Source: Eubacterium ruminantium (lineage in GTDB: Bacteria > Bacillota > Clostridia > Lachnospirales > Lachnospiraceae). From it: 64,000 nt of DNA. The DNA lies in contig NZ_FUXA01000012.1 in assembly GCF_900167085.1 (NCBI RefSeq), positions 16,677 through 80,676 on the forward strand, given 5' to 3'. Positions 45,417 through 54,090 of the stretch are shown here, one piece after another. Made by a program: the position numbers and the translations under genes. The first letter of the stretch is position 1, and each line of letters starts with the position of its first letter. A model generated the notes under the pieces. The model ran no database searches, had not been told where the DNA came from, and saw only the letters and a program-made list of their open reading frames with translations.

Positions 45417-46835
45417 ATGAGAGACAATAATTCAGAAAAAGAAAAAAAGATAAATGATCTTGCAACGAAGATACTTGTAATAGCGAGAGATCAGATAGCT
45501 GTTAATCTGAGATTTCTCGATATTGCTCTTGCAGAAATGAAGCTTATTCCCAAAAAGGATATCAAAGCTTCCGGGGCTGTTGTGGGCGGTGGTATGGCTA
45601 CAGATGGGATAAACATATACTACGACCCTGTATGGATTCTGAAAACTTATAAAGATGAGCCCAATATGATTCCGAGGATATATCTTCATTTACTACTGCA
45701 TTTAATATTCTTTCACCTGTTTGGATATGCAAAGATCGATAAGAATTTATGGGATCTTGCGGTGGATGTTGCGACAGAAGCTACTATACTTTCGATGGAT
45801 ATAAAGGCATTTTCTCTGACGAAGGATGATGAGGCGAGAGAACAGCTTCAGATAATAAGACGACAGTGCAACGGTATTACCGCAGAAAAGGTTTATAAAC
45901 ATTTGAGGACGTACGGAATATCAGAAGCGGGTAAGGTAAAATGGTTCGTTTTATTTCATAGAGACGAGCATATTTTCTGGCAGAAGAAAGAGATAAACAT
46001 TGAACTCACAAAGTGGCAGAAGATAAGTGAGAGAGTGAAGACGGATCTTAGGACATTTTCCAGGAGTGGAAATGGAAATGAGGAACTAGATGCCGGGCTG
46101 AAAGAAGCTACAAAGGAACGATATGATTATTCGGAGTTGCTTCGCCGTTTCATGTCGAGTGGCGAGGATATACATGTAAATGATGATGAGTTTGATTACA
46201 TTTACTATACATATGGAATTGAAAAGTATGGAAATATGCCGCTTATCGAACCTCTTGAGTATAAAGAAAATGAAAAGATAAGAGAATTTATCATTGTTCT
46301 GGATACGTCAGCTTCTTGTAAGGGAGAGGTAGTTCGGACATTTTTGAAGAAGACTTATAGTATACTTAAGAGTAAGGATAATTTCTTTTCGGAGGTAAAT
46401 ATTCATATAATCCAATGTGATAGCCAAATTAGGAAGGATACGAAGATAACCAATAATGATGAATTTGATCTGTTCTGCGAAAATATAAAACTTAAGGGAT
46501 TCGGAACTACTGATTTTCGACCGGTTTTCAAATATGTGGATGAGCTGATAGAAAAGAAGGAGTTTACTAATCTTAAGGGGCTCATTTATTTTACGGATGG
46601 ATATGGCGATTATCCGGAAAAGATGCCGGATTATGATGTTATGTTTGCATTTCTTGAAGAAGATGAGTATGCACCTAAACCACCGGTGTGGGCCTATAAG
46701 GTAATACTTGAACCTGAGGAACTTGAGGCGGAGGCTATTCGACTGGAGAGAGAGGCACGAGAAGCTGAAGCTGAAGCCGCAGCCACAGCCACAGTCACAG
46801 TCAAAGAACAAAGTAAGAGTGAGGATAGTAAATAG
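45417..46835 (+). CDS. VWA-like (DUF2201) protein, partner of a MoxR ATPase
   Basis: The 472-residue cytoplasmic protein has an N-terminal DUF2201_N 'putative metallopeptidase' region and a C-terminal von Willebrand A-like domain. The histidines of the metal site are present (YLHLLLHLIFFH), but the Glu of HExxH is Leu. The VWA domain begins near residue 285 with FIIVLDTSASC, a DxSxS metal-site motif, followed by FGTTDFRPVFKYV and LIYFTDGYGDYP. ATG 45417 is chosen (MRDNNSE), although GAGG is only three bases away; GTG 45372 is the alternative. The end is acidic and Ala/Glu-rich. Directly after its TAG stop the same frame continues as Q/N repeats. The MoxR gene follows at 47225. Confidence 0.82.
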   Translation: MRDNNSEKEKKINDLATKILVIARDQIAVNLRFLDIALAEMKLIPKKDIKASGAVVGGGMATDGINIYYDPVWILKTYKDEPNMIPRIYLHLLLHLIFFHLFGYAKIDKNLWDLAVDVATEATILSMDIKAFSLTKDDEAREQLQIIRRQCNGITAEKVYKHLRTYGISEAGKVKWFVLFHRDEHIFWQKKEINIELTKWQKISERVKTDLRTFSRSGNGNEELDAGLKEATKERYDYSELLRRFMSSGEDIHVNDDEFDYIYYTYGIEKYGNMPLIEPLEYKENEKIREFIIVLDTSASCKGEVVRTFLKKTYSILKSKDNFFSEVNIHIIQCDSQIRKDTKITNNDEFDLFCENIKLKGFGTTDFRPVFKYVDELIEKKEFTNLKGLIYFTDGYGDYPEKMPDYDVMFAFLEEDEYAPKPPVWAYKVILEPEELEAEAIRLEREAREAEAEAAATATVTVKEQSKSEDSK

Positions 46836-47137
46836 AGCAAAAACTAGAATAAAAAACAGGATAAAGACTAGTACAACAACCAGTACAACAACTAGTACAA
46901 CAAGCAGTACAACAACCGGTACAACAACCGGTACAACAAGCAGTACAACAAGCAGTACAACAAGCAGTACAACAACCAGGGCAACAAGCAGTACAACAAC
47001 TAGGCAACAACTAGGGCAACACCCAGTATAACAACCAGTACAACAATCAGGATAATAACTGGAACAACAGGGATGATCACGAATAGTGTGCTAATAATTC
47101 ATGCGGAAATTATATGGCGCCGATGAGTAAAACATAA
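46833..47137 (+). pseudogene. TAG-interrupted Q/N-repeat tail continuing the VWA-like frame
   Basis: Reading on in the frame of the VWA-like gene past its TAG (46833) gives Ser/Lys/Asn, then units of YNNQ/YNKQ. Stops occur only as TAG at 46845, 46869, 46893 and 47001. A one-base loss near 47004 shifts the frame, after which the repeats go on (GNTQYNNQYNNQ) with TAG at 47012 and 47084, ending at TAA 47135. In the repeat itself every TAG occupies a position where other units have CAG. The simplest reading is a decayed C-terminal tail; readthrough is the alternative. Confidence 0.55.
46871..47070 (+). repeat. 12-bp tandem repeat tract
   Basis: About 16-17 copies of a 12-bp unit of type AGTACAACAACC or AGTACAACAAGC, degenerating toward the 3' end, with one 11-bp copy near 47004-47014. 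The surrounding gap 46836-47224 holds no other gene; from 47138 to the MoxR start I see only AT-rich spacer. Confidence 0.85.
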
Positions 47138-47224
47138 TGGATTCCTCGGAAATGATGGAATATCAGTAAGCAAACAGGAGATTTAAGCAAGAAATAGTAA
47201 ATTAGATTACGGGAGAATGAATAG

Positions 47225-48748
47225 ATGAATATAAATCAGGCTAAGAATTATATAAAGAACGATGTTAGTTTATATCTTCTTAAAGATGAATGGGGCGAAT
47301 ACAGAATTCCTGTTGTGAGACAGAGACCTATTTTTCTTTTGGGTGCGCCGGGTATAGGAAAAACGGCGATAATGGAGCAGGTGGCTTCGGAGCTTGGGAT
47401 AGCGCTTGTTTCATACTCTATGACACATCACACAAGGCAGTCGGCTCTTGGGCTTCCGTTTATAAAGCATGAAACATATGAAGGAATGGAATATGATGTT
47501 TCTGAATATACGATGAGTGAGATTATAGCATCTATTTATTCGGTTATGAAAGAATCGGGCGTAAAAGAAGGTATACTTTTCCTGGACGAGATCAATTGCG
47601 TGTCGGAAACTCTGGCGCCTTCAATGCTTCAATTCCTTCAGTATAAAGTATTTGGAAAGCATAAAGTTCCGGACGGTTGGGTTATAGTTACGGCCGGAAA
47701 TCCTCCGGAATACAATAAGAGCGTTCGCGAGTTTGATGTTGTTACCATGGACAGATTGAAGGTTCTTACTGTTGAGGCTGATTACGACACATGGAAGAAA
47801 TATGCAAGAGAACATAATGTCAGAAGCGAGATAACCAGCTTCCTGGAGATTCATAAGGATTTCTTCTACCATATGGAAATGACGGTAAATGGCCGTTCTT
47901 ATGTTACTGCCAGAGGATGGGAGGACCTTTCGACAATTCTTAATCTCTATAATGAGAAGAATCTTCCTGTTGATGAAACACTCGTTGGGCAGTACATCAG
48001 AAATAATAAGATTGTCAAAGAATTCACGGCTTATTATGATCTTTACAATAAATACAAAAAGGATTACAGGCTGGATGACATTTTGAGCGGAAATGCGCCT
48101 GAAACCGCATATATCCGAGGAAATAAAGCCGGATTTGACGAAAGACTTTCGGTTCTCGGTATGCTCATGGATAAGGTTATTTCTGAAATAAAAGATGTGA
48201 TGGAAACATCAGAATATCTGACAGAACTCCTTAAACTCTTGAAGGCTCTGAAGACAAATATTGCAGAGAAAAATGATACAACAGAAATGATAAGCTTTAT
48301 GGAAAAACTTGTGGATGGCCAGAAGAAACGTAAAGATAATCTGGCGAAGGCAAGTTCACTTTCTGATAAAGACAAGTATAGATTTAGAAGGATTATCGAA
48401 TTCTTCAGTAACAGCATAAAGATCCTTGTTGAAAAAGGAAATGAAAATAAAGATGTAAATGACGCATTTGCAGTGGTTAAGGCCGGATTTGATGATGAAG
48501 TTGCTGAAATGAAAGAGAGCGTTTCTAATGTAAAAGCAAGACTTCATAATTTATTTGAGTATGTGGGCAAGGCATTTGAAGAAGGAAATGAAATGCTTCT
48601 TCTTGTGACAGAACTGACTGTTAACGAAAATAGTTCAAGATTTATTGCACAGTTCGGTTCTGAGGATTATACTAGAGCGAGTGAAACTTTGATGATCTCA
48701 GAGAGACAGGATGCCATTAAGCAGGAAATCCTGGAACTTGAAATCTAA
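47225..48748 (+). CDS. MoxR-type AAA+ ATPase
   Basis: This ATP-driven chaperone-like protein is usually paired with VWA proteins to insert metals or assemble complexes. Walker A is GAPGIGKTA (40-48), Walker B is ILFLDEINC (Asp121/Glu122), and TAGNPPEYNKSVREFD is the sensor-1 region typical of this branch. Residues about 300-507 form a long, mostly helical extra part (many Lys/Glu), larger than in ordinary MoxR proteins (about 300-330 residues). The partner is the VWA-like protein upstream. GGGAGAA lies ten bases before the ATG. Confidence 0.88.
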   Translation: MNINQAKNYIKNDVSLYLLKDEWGEYRIPVVRQRPIFLLGAPGIGKTAIMEQVASELGIALVSYSMTHHTRQSALGLPFIKHETYEGMEYDVSEYTMSEIIASIYSVMKESGVKEGILFLDEINCVSETLAPSMLQFLQYKVFGKHKVPDGWVIVTAGNPPEYNKSVREFDVVTMDRLKVLTVEADYDTWKKYAREHNVRSEITSFLEIHKDFFYHMEMTVNGRSYVTARGWEDLSTILNLYNEKNLPVDETLVGQYIRNNKIVKEFTAYYDLYNKYKKDYRLDDILSGNAPETAYIRGNKAGFDERLSVLGMLMDKVISEIKDVMETSEYLTELLKLLKALKTNIAEKNDTTEMISFMEKLVDGQKKRKDNLAKASSLSDKDKYRFRRIIEFFSNSIKILVEKGNENKDVNDAFAVVKAGFDDEVAEMKESVSNVKARLHNLFEYVGKAFEEGNEMLLLVTELTVNENSSRFIAQFGSEDYTRASETLMISERQDAIKQEILELEI

Positions 48749-48773
48749 AATATTGATAACCAGATGAGGTAAT

Positions 48774-49706
48774 ATGCAGGATAATATATTCAAAACTCCC
48801 AAGGGAGAATTATATTATACAATTAAAGATAATTCGGTAACTGTTACGTCCTACTCAGGGGATGATGAAGTGCTTGAGATACCGGAAACTATTGAGGATG
48901 CCAAAGTAAGAACGATAGATAAAAAAGCATTTATGAATACGAGGAGTTTAAGGCGGGTTGTCCTGCCGGATAATATAAAGAAACTTTCTGATTGGTGCTT
49001 TTCATATTGCAAAATGCTTACTGAGGTTGAGATCCCGAAGAGAACTCTTGCCATGGGACGTTCACCTTTCCTTGGAGACAGCAAACTGGTCAAAATTATG
49101 CCAAGGAGCAGGAAAGATTATCCTGATAAAAAATTCATTTCAATGAATGATAAGGAAAAGGAAGATACAGCAAGACTGCTTGCTTGTGCCATTAATCTTA
49201 AAGAGGCGGATTTTCTTCTGAATATCAAAGAAGCCGGCAGAGATGAGTGGTTTAAAGGATTTGATCATAAGATAATATCATTTATTGAAGAAGATGATGA
49301 AGAAGGACACACTGAGCTTATTCTTTGCGGCGAAGAAGATATAGATTGTACTCTTGAAAGCTTTATAAGAAATAAGAGAAAAGAAAAAGTAAGGCTGGCA
49401 TTTCTGAGACTGCTTTATAACACAGGAATAGAAGAAAAAACCGAGAATCAGTTGAAGGATTATTTAAGAGATCATTCGGTTGGTTGTGATTCAGATGAAA
49501 GCTGGCAGGTACTTAAAGAAGAATTCGGACACGAGAAAAAGTACTATGAATTATATGTAGAAATCGGTTGTCTGAATGATGAAAATTTTTATGATACATT
49601 AAATGATCTGGGAGATAAACATCCGGAAATGAAGGCTGTATTTATTTGCTGGAATGAGCAAAATAAGCCGGCAGAGACAGATTTCTTTGATCAGTTTGAA
49701 CTTTAA
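48774..49706 (+). CDS. BspA-type leucine-rich-repeat protein of the MoxR/VWA set
   Basis: The 310-residue protein has a short run of BspA-like (LRR_5) repeats at about 30-110 (LEIPETIEDAKVRTIDKKAF, LRRVVLPDNIKKLSDWCFSYC, LTEVEIPKRTLAMGRSPF). A helical, acidic C-terminal part of about 190 residues follows (LKEADFLLNIKEAGRDEWF). There is no signal peptide, so unlike most BspA proteins it should be cytoplasmic. It starts 25 bases after the MoxR gene with GATGAGG upstream and is likely co-transcribed. It may be the target-recognition or adaptor part of the set. Function unknown. Confidence 0.75.
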   Translation: MQDNIFKTPKGELYYTIKDNSVTVTSYSGDDEVLEIPETIEDAKVRTIDKKAFMNTRSLRRVVLPDNIKKLSDWCFSYCKMLTEVEIPKRTLAMGRSPFLGDSKLVKIMPRSRKDYPDKKFISMNDKEKEDTARLLACAINLKEADFLLNIKEAGRDEWFKGFDHKIISFIEEDDEEGHTELILCGEEDIDCTLESFIRNKRKEKVRLAFLRLLYNTGIEEKTENQLKDYLRDHSVGCDSDESWQVLKEEFGHEKKYYELYVEIGCLNDENFYDTLNDLGDKHPEMKAVFICWNEQNKPAETDFFDQFEL

Positions 49707-49768
49707 ATATTATCCACATTATTTGCGGAAATATAGATAAATAATATTTATTCCAGGAGGATACAGAA

Positions 49769-50563
49769 ATGAAACTTGGTATTATAGGTGCAGGAAATAT
49801 GGCAAGCGCCATAATTGGAGGGATTATAAAGAAAGAGATATTAGGTAAAAATGATATCATCTGTTCTTCACCTGTTGAGTCAGAGAGAAATAAAGCAAAG
49901 GAAAGCTTTGGTATCGCTGTAACTGCAGACAATAAGGAAGTTGTTGAGAAGGCTGAGATCATCCTTTTTGCTGTTAAGCCACAGGTTATCCCTGCAGTAG
50001 CTGCAGAACTTAAAGATCAGGTTGATGAGAATAAACTTATTATTTCAATCGTTGCAGGAAAGACTATTGCCTGGTTCAATGAAGCTTTCGGAAAGAAGCT
50101 CAAGATAGTTAGAACTATGCCTAATACACCTGCTCTTGTTGGTGAGGGAATGACAGGAGTTAGTCCTAGCGATGAAGTAACAGAGGAAGAGCTTGCAGAA
50201 GTTATGAAGATCCTTTCTTCGTTTGGAGAAGCAGAAGTTGTTCCTGAAAAGATCATGGAAGCTGTTGTATCTGTTTCCGGAAGTTCGCCTGCATATGTAT
50301 TTATGATGATAGAAGCTATGGCAGATGGAGCAGTAAGACTCGGCATGCCAAGAAATAAAGCATATAAATTTGCTGCTCAGGCAGTGTACGGTAGTGCAAA
50401 AATGGTTCTTGAAACAGGCAAACATCCTGGAGAATTAAAGGACATGGTTTGCTCACCTGCAGGAACAACAATAGAAGCTGTCAGAGTTCTTGAAGATAAA
50501 GGATTCAGAAGCAGCCTTATCGAAGCTATGGAAGCTTGCGCAGACATTTCCAGAAAACTGTAG
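49769..50563 (+). CDS. proC: Pyrroline-5-carboxylate reductase
   Basis: ProC performs the last step of proline synthesis, NAD(P)H-dependent reduction of pyrroline-5-carboxylate. The Rossmann start is LGIIGAGNMASAIIGG, and further family blocks are VKPQVIPAV, RTMPNTPALVGEGMTG, VSGSSPAYVFMMIEAMADG and the C-terminal signature HPGELKDMVCSPAGTTIEAV. Length of 264 is normal. AGGAGG precedes the ATG. The next gene begins 15 bases after its stop. Confidence 0.97.
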   Translation: MKLGIIGAGNMASAIIGGIIKKEILGKNDIICSSPVESERNKAKESFGIAVTADNKEVVEKAEIILFAVKPQVIPAVAAELKDQVDENKLIISIVAGKTIAWFNEAFGKKLKIVRTMPNTPALVGEGMTGVSPSDEVTEEELAEVMKILSSFGEAEVVPEKIMEAVVSVSGSSPAYVFMMIEAMADGAVRLGMPRNKAYKFAAQAVYGSAKMVLETGKHPGELKDMVCSPAGTTIEAVRVLEDKGFRSSLIEAMEACADISRKL

Positions 50564-50578
50564 GAGAAAAGAAATATC

Positions 50579-51703
50579 ATGCTCCGTGTTATAAAGAATT
50601 TATTTAAAAATGAACCGGTTACAATGGTTTCATTTATTCTTGCTGTAATGTCGGTTTTTCTTGTACCGTTTGATAAGCAATACTTAGACTACATTAATTT
50701 CAAAACTCTCGGAACCCTGCTTTCTCTTATGATAATAATGTCGGGACTTAGCGGACAGGGTTTTTTCAGGAAGATAGCCAAAAATCTTCTCGATAAAGTA
50801 TCTCAATTAAGAGTTTTAGGATTGGTGCTGGTGCTTCTTTGCTTCTTATTTTCGATGTTTATTACAAATGATGTTGCGCTGATAACATTTGTGCCTTTCG
50901 CGATTGAGGTGCTTTGCATGGCAGGACAGGATGGGTATCTGATTCCTATAATTGTTCTGCAGACTATTGCAGCTAACCTTGGAAGTATGCTGACACCGAT
51001 AGGAAATCCGCATAATTTATTCTTATATGATCTGGCTCATTTCCATCCGGTTGCATTTGTAAAAATGATGCTTCCTTATACATTGCTTGCATTTGTGATC
51101 CTTGTAGTCATGACCTGTCTTGTTACAGGAAATAAAAAGATCAACAGAAGTCACAAGGAAGATTACAAACCCGGATATGAGACGCCGCTAAGAACAATTA
51201 TTTATCTCGTTCTTTTCGTTCTCAGCCTTACGGTTGTGTTAAGAGTTTTACCATACTATCTGGTACTTGGGATAGTTATTGTTGCTGTTATCATATTTGA
51301 CAGAAAAAATCTTTTGGAAGTGGATTATTTCCTGCTGCTGACATTTTTATTTCTGTTTATATTTGTTGGAAATATGAAAAGAGTGGATGTCGTAAATGAA
51401 TTCCTTTCAAATATTGTTGCAGGCAGAGAATTTGAAACAACACTGATCACAAGTCAGTTCATAAATAATGTACCGACAACCATACTTATATCAGGTATGA
51501 CAACAAATTATAAAGCAGTTTGTATCGGAGCGGATTTTGGTGGGCTCGGTACACTTATTGCATCGATGGCGAGTCTTATATCATTTAAACTTTATGGACG
51601 TGTAAAAGGAAATAGGAAGGGAAAATATATTCTGACATTTACAGTCTTCAGTATTATTTTCCTTGTTTTCCTTGTAAGTGAATATTATATATTGAATAAT
51701 TGA
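50579..51703 (+). CDS. SLC13/ArsB-like anion permease
   Basis: This inner-membrane protein of 374 residues has about ten helices and no large soluble domain. Two half-motifs of the ion transporter superfamily are visible: MFITNDVALITFVPFA and, in the second half, SQFINNVPTTILISG, together with GSMLTPIGNPHNLFL. The repeated (T/N)N(D/V) motif on two inverted halves fits the CitMHS/ArsB/SLC13-type fold. Substrate is unknown (dicarboxylates, sulfate and arsenite are carried by relatives). It may be co-transcribed with proC and is closed by a terminator. Confidence 0.82.
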   Translation: MLRVIKNLFKNEPVTMVSFILAVMSVFLVPFDKQYLDYINFKTLGTLLSLMIIMSGLSGQGFFRKIAKNLLDKVSQLRVLGLVLVLLCFLFSMFITNDVALITFVPFAIEVLCMAGQDGYLIPIIVLQTIAANLGSMLTPIGNPHNLFLYDLAHFHPVAFVKMMLPYTLLAFVILVVMTCLVTGNKKINRSHKEDYKPGYETPLRTIIYLVLFVLSLTVVLRVLPYYLVLGIVIVAVIIFDRKNLLEVDYFLLLTFLFLFIFVGNMKRVDVVNEFLSNIVAGREFETTLITSQFINNVPTTILISGMTTNYKAVCIGADFGGLGTLIASMASLISFKLYGRVKGNRKGKYILTFTVFSIIFLVFLVSEYYILNN

Positions 51704-51714
51704 TGATGCGTTAC

Positions 51715-51752
51715 GCGGGCCGGAAACTTGTAAGAGTTCCGGTCCGTTTTAT
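51715..51752 (+). terminator. Terminator after proC-permease
   Basis: A 12-position G/C-rich stem (CGGGCCGGAAACT with AGTTCCGGTCCG, one G-T) is followed by TTTTAT. Confidence 0.88.
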
Positions 51753-51802
51753 ATTGATATGAAAATAATGTAGTCGGAATGCACTTTGAGTGATTAAAAA
51801 AG

Positions 51803-51830
51803 TTGAAGAAACGACCGGGTTTATTATAAA
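51803..51830 (+). promoter_or_regulatory. Possible promoter upstream of apbE
   Basis: TTGAAG (51803-51808), 16 bases, TATAAA (51825-51830), about 120 bases before the ATG. Confidence 0.45.
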
Positions 51831-51949
51831 ATGGCATACGTATAGACACGAGCCTTTAGACATGCATTCATAGCAATAGGCAGGTTGTTTTACGAATATA
51901 ATACCGTTTATAAAAAAGTTTAATATATAAATTTGGAAATGATTGAAAA

Positions 51950-53095
51950 ATGGAAAATAATAAACGAACGATCATAGGACTGATCATTTTATTTACAGCA
52001 AGTATAGCTCTCATTGTGGGCTTTGTTATATATAAAAACCGCTCTTCAAATAAAGAAGAAGTAGGAAGCTACAGTAATGGGATGGATTCATATACCACTC
52101 ATGATTTTGCTATGGGAACTGAGATAACTCTTACGTTATATGGAGATTTTGAAAGCGGTGCCGGAGGTGCGGCTGATAAAGAAGTAAAAGAAAAGGCGGA
52201 AAGAATATTTGAATCGGTTCATGCAACAGATGAGAAGATTTCCTGGAGAATAGAAAACGGCCTTATTTACAAAATCAATAAAAACGATCCTTCTCTGGAT
52301 AAAGTTGATCCGGCTGATAAGAAAGAAATAACAGAAGTTACGAAAATGATATTAAAGCTTTGTGATGACAGTGAAGGCGCTCTTGATATCACTTTAAGAC
52401 CTGTTCTTGATGAATGGGGGATAGAAGGATATAGCGGAAGTGCCGAAGATTATAAGGTTCCGGATAAAAGTGAGCTGGAAAAAGCCGCTTTAGAAACAGG
52501 ATATAAGAAGATTACAGTCGATGAAGATAAAGAAGCTGTAACTTTGGATGGAGTAAAAATGGACTTCGGTTCTGTAGGTAAGGGCTATGCACTGGATAAG
52601 GTTTATGAAGATAAATTTGTTGATGGTAATACAGGTGTTGTCCTTTCTGTCGGTGGAAGCATTATGGTTCATGGATCTAAAAAAGATAATTCTGATTTTA
52701 AGATAGGTATCAGAGATCCAAAGGGTGAGATGAATGATCTGGTTGGATATATAAAAGTCCATTCAGGCAGTGATAAGGTATGCATTTCTACATCAGGTAG
52801 TTATGAGAAATACATAGATAAAGATGGGAAAAGATATCATCATATCATTGATCCTGCGACTTTATTTCCGGCAGAGTCAGGACTTGTTTCAGTTACAATA
52901 GTATGCGATGAAAAATGCATTCAGCCGAAATATTCCGGTCTGATCAGTGACGGACTTTCAACTGCATGCTTTATACTGGGTAAGGAAAGATCAGAGAAGC
53001 TTCTGGAAATGTATAATGCAGAAGCAATCTTTATAGATGATAAAGGAAATATTACCGTAACCGACGGTCTTAAAGACAGATTTGTGGAAGAATAG
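51950..53095 (+). CDS. apbE: FAD:protein FMN transferase
   Basis: ApbE attaches FMN covalently to Thr/Ser of target proteins, notably the Rnf subunits D and G, outside the membrane. An N-terminal membrane helix (about 7-26, no lipobox Cys) anchors it. ApbE blocks follow: FAMGTEITLTLYG, LDITLRPVLDEWG, KMDFGSVGKGYALDKV, VLSVGGSIMVHG, STSGSYEKY and YHHIIDPATLFPAE; the C-terminal DGLSTACFILG is also typical. Length of 381 is usual. Its place directly ahead of the Rnf genes supports a role in maturing RnfD/RnfG. Only a weak ribosome binding site (GGAAATGA) is visible. Confidence 0.95.
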   Translation: MENNKRTIIGLIILFTASIALIVGFVIYKNRSSNKEEVGSYSNGMDSYTTHDFAMGTEITLTLYGDFESGAGGAADKEVKEKAERIFESVHATDEKISWRIENGLIYKINKNDPSLDKVDPADKKEITEVTKMILKLCDDSEGALDITLRPVLDEWGIEGYSGSAEDYKVPDKSELEKAALETGYKKITVDEDKEAVTLDGVKMDFGSVGKGYALDKVYEDKFVDGNTGVVLSVGGSIMVHGSKKDNSDFKIGIRDPKGEMNDLVGYIKVHSGSDKVCISTSGSYEKYIDKDGKRYHHIIDPATLFPAESGLVSVTIVCDEKCIQPKYSGLISDGLSTACFILGKERSEKLLEMYNAEAIFIDDKGNITVTDGLKDRFVEE

Positions 53096-53102
53096 GTTGA
53101 AT

Positions 53103-53450
53103 ATGAAAAAAAAACTGATCACTAAGGGTGATGTCATTTTGATGATTTCTGCCGTTTTATTCGGAGTGATCTTATTAATTATGATGAGATCATTTATGCA
53201 TAAAGGTAAGAGGATAAAGGTAAGTATTGATGGGAAAGTCGTGCTTGTGGCATCACTTGAAGAGGATAAAGAATATTCATTTGATGGATATAATGGCGGA
53301 TTTAATACCGTAGTTGTGAAAAATAATAAGGCTTATATCAAAGAAGCGGACTGTCCGGACAGACTTTGTGTGAAGCAGGGTAAGATAAGTAAGACCGGAG
53401 AGACCATCATTTGTCTGCCTCATAGGCTTATCGTTGAAGTTATCGAATGA
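53103..53450 (+). CDS. NusG domain II-containing membrane protein
   Basis: The 115-residue protein has one N-terminal membrane helix (about 9-28) and an outer beta-rich NusG-II-like domain with a Cys pair (ADCPDRLC) and a later CLPH motif, both well conserved in this family. Such genes very often sit next to apbE and rnf in Clostridia, so a part in flavinylation or Rnf assembly is likely, though unproven. ATG 53103 overlaps no gene and follows the apbE stop by seven bases; an upstream GTG start inside apbE is not supported. Confidence 0.85.
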   Translation: MKKKLITKGDVILMISAVLFGVILLIMMRSFMHKGKRIKVSIDGKVVLVASLEEDKEYSFDGYNGGFNTVVVKNNKAYIKEADCPDRLCVKQGKISKTGETIICLPHRLIVEVIE

Positions 53451-53472
53451 CATTGTTCCGGAGGATTAAATC

Positions 53473-53985
53473 ATGGGAGAAAGTGAAAGTAGCAAGCCTA
53501 CTCTCAGTAAAAATAAAAAAATAGCATATAGAGGAGCGCTTATCGCTCTTGCGATGGTACTTTCATATATTGAAAGTTTTATACCGGTCTTCGCAGCCGT
53601 GCCGGGAGTAAGGATAGGGCTGTCAAATATAGTTACGGTTTATTCTTTATATAAACTTGGTCTCAGAGATACTATATTTATAGCACTTGCCCGAATTGTA
53701 CTTTCGTCGCTGCTTTTCGGAAATCCGGTGATGATAATATATAGTGCGGCAGGGTTCATATTTGCCGTGATCGTTATGTATCTGGCGATGAAACTTCCTA
53801 TTTTCGGAAAAACAGGAGTCAGTGTTATCGGAGGGATATTCCATAACCTCGGGCAGATTCTTGTGGCTGCATTTATGATTGGAAATATGAGCCTTTTATA
53901 CTATCTCGGGGTTCTTCTGGCAGTGGGAGCAATCTCCGGAATGATTGTCGGTATCATCTCCGGAATAGTGATAGAAAAAATATAA
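53473..53985 (+). CDS. Gx transporter family membrane protein
   Basis: This hydrophobic protein of 170 residues has about five to six helices. It begins with a soluble stretch, then AYRGALIALAMVLSYIES and VPGVRIGLSNIVTVY, which match the Gx transporter family (once annotated as heptaprenyl diphosphate synthase component I). The family has an ECF S-component-like fold and regularly accompanies rnf and apbE genes; a role in moving a flavin precursor is an attractive idea without direct proof. CCGGAGG precedes the ATG. Confidence 0.85.
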   Translation: MGESESSKPTLSKNKKIAYRGALIALAMVLSYIESFIPVFAAVPGVRIGLSNIVTVYSLYKLGLRDTIFIALARIVLSSLLFGNPVMIIYSAAGFIFAVIVMYLAMKLPIFGKTGVSVIGGIFHNLGQILVAAFMIGNMSLLYYLGVLLAVGAISGMIVGIISGIVIEKI

Positions 53986-54027
53986 AAAATTTAATTGAAA
54001 TGACATAAAAAAGCAAAACAAATGAAG

Positions 54028-54056
54028 TTGTATTATAGAATGTCATATAGTAGAAT
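54028..54056 (+). promoter_or_regulatory. Probable promoter of the rnf operon
   Basis: TTGTAT (54028-54033), 17 bases, TAGAAT (54051-54056), 35 bases before the rnfC start. The gap of 105 bases after the Gx gene suggests the rnf genes have their own start. Confidence 0.55.
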
Positions 54057-54090
54057 ATCAGTTGAGATTAACGAAAGAGGTAAGGGATAA

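Noticed and set aside
46833-47003. TAG recoded as an amino acid throughout this organism
   Set aside because: TAG ends argJ, the GH13 gene and the MurT-GatD gene at normal family lengths, so genome-wide recoding is not credible; only local readthrough or decay remains.
46708-47031. Thr/Ser-rich 107-codon frame overlapping the end of the VWA-like gene
   Set aside because: It is an out-of-frame reading of the 12-bp repeat. The YNNQ reading continues the VWA-like frame and matches the N/Q style of other proteins here; no start signal supports the Thr frame.
46871-47070. Possible CRISPR array
   Set aside because: The units are only 12 bp, directly adjacent, without spacers; no cas genes are in the window.
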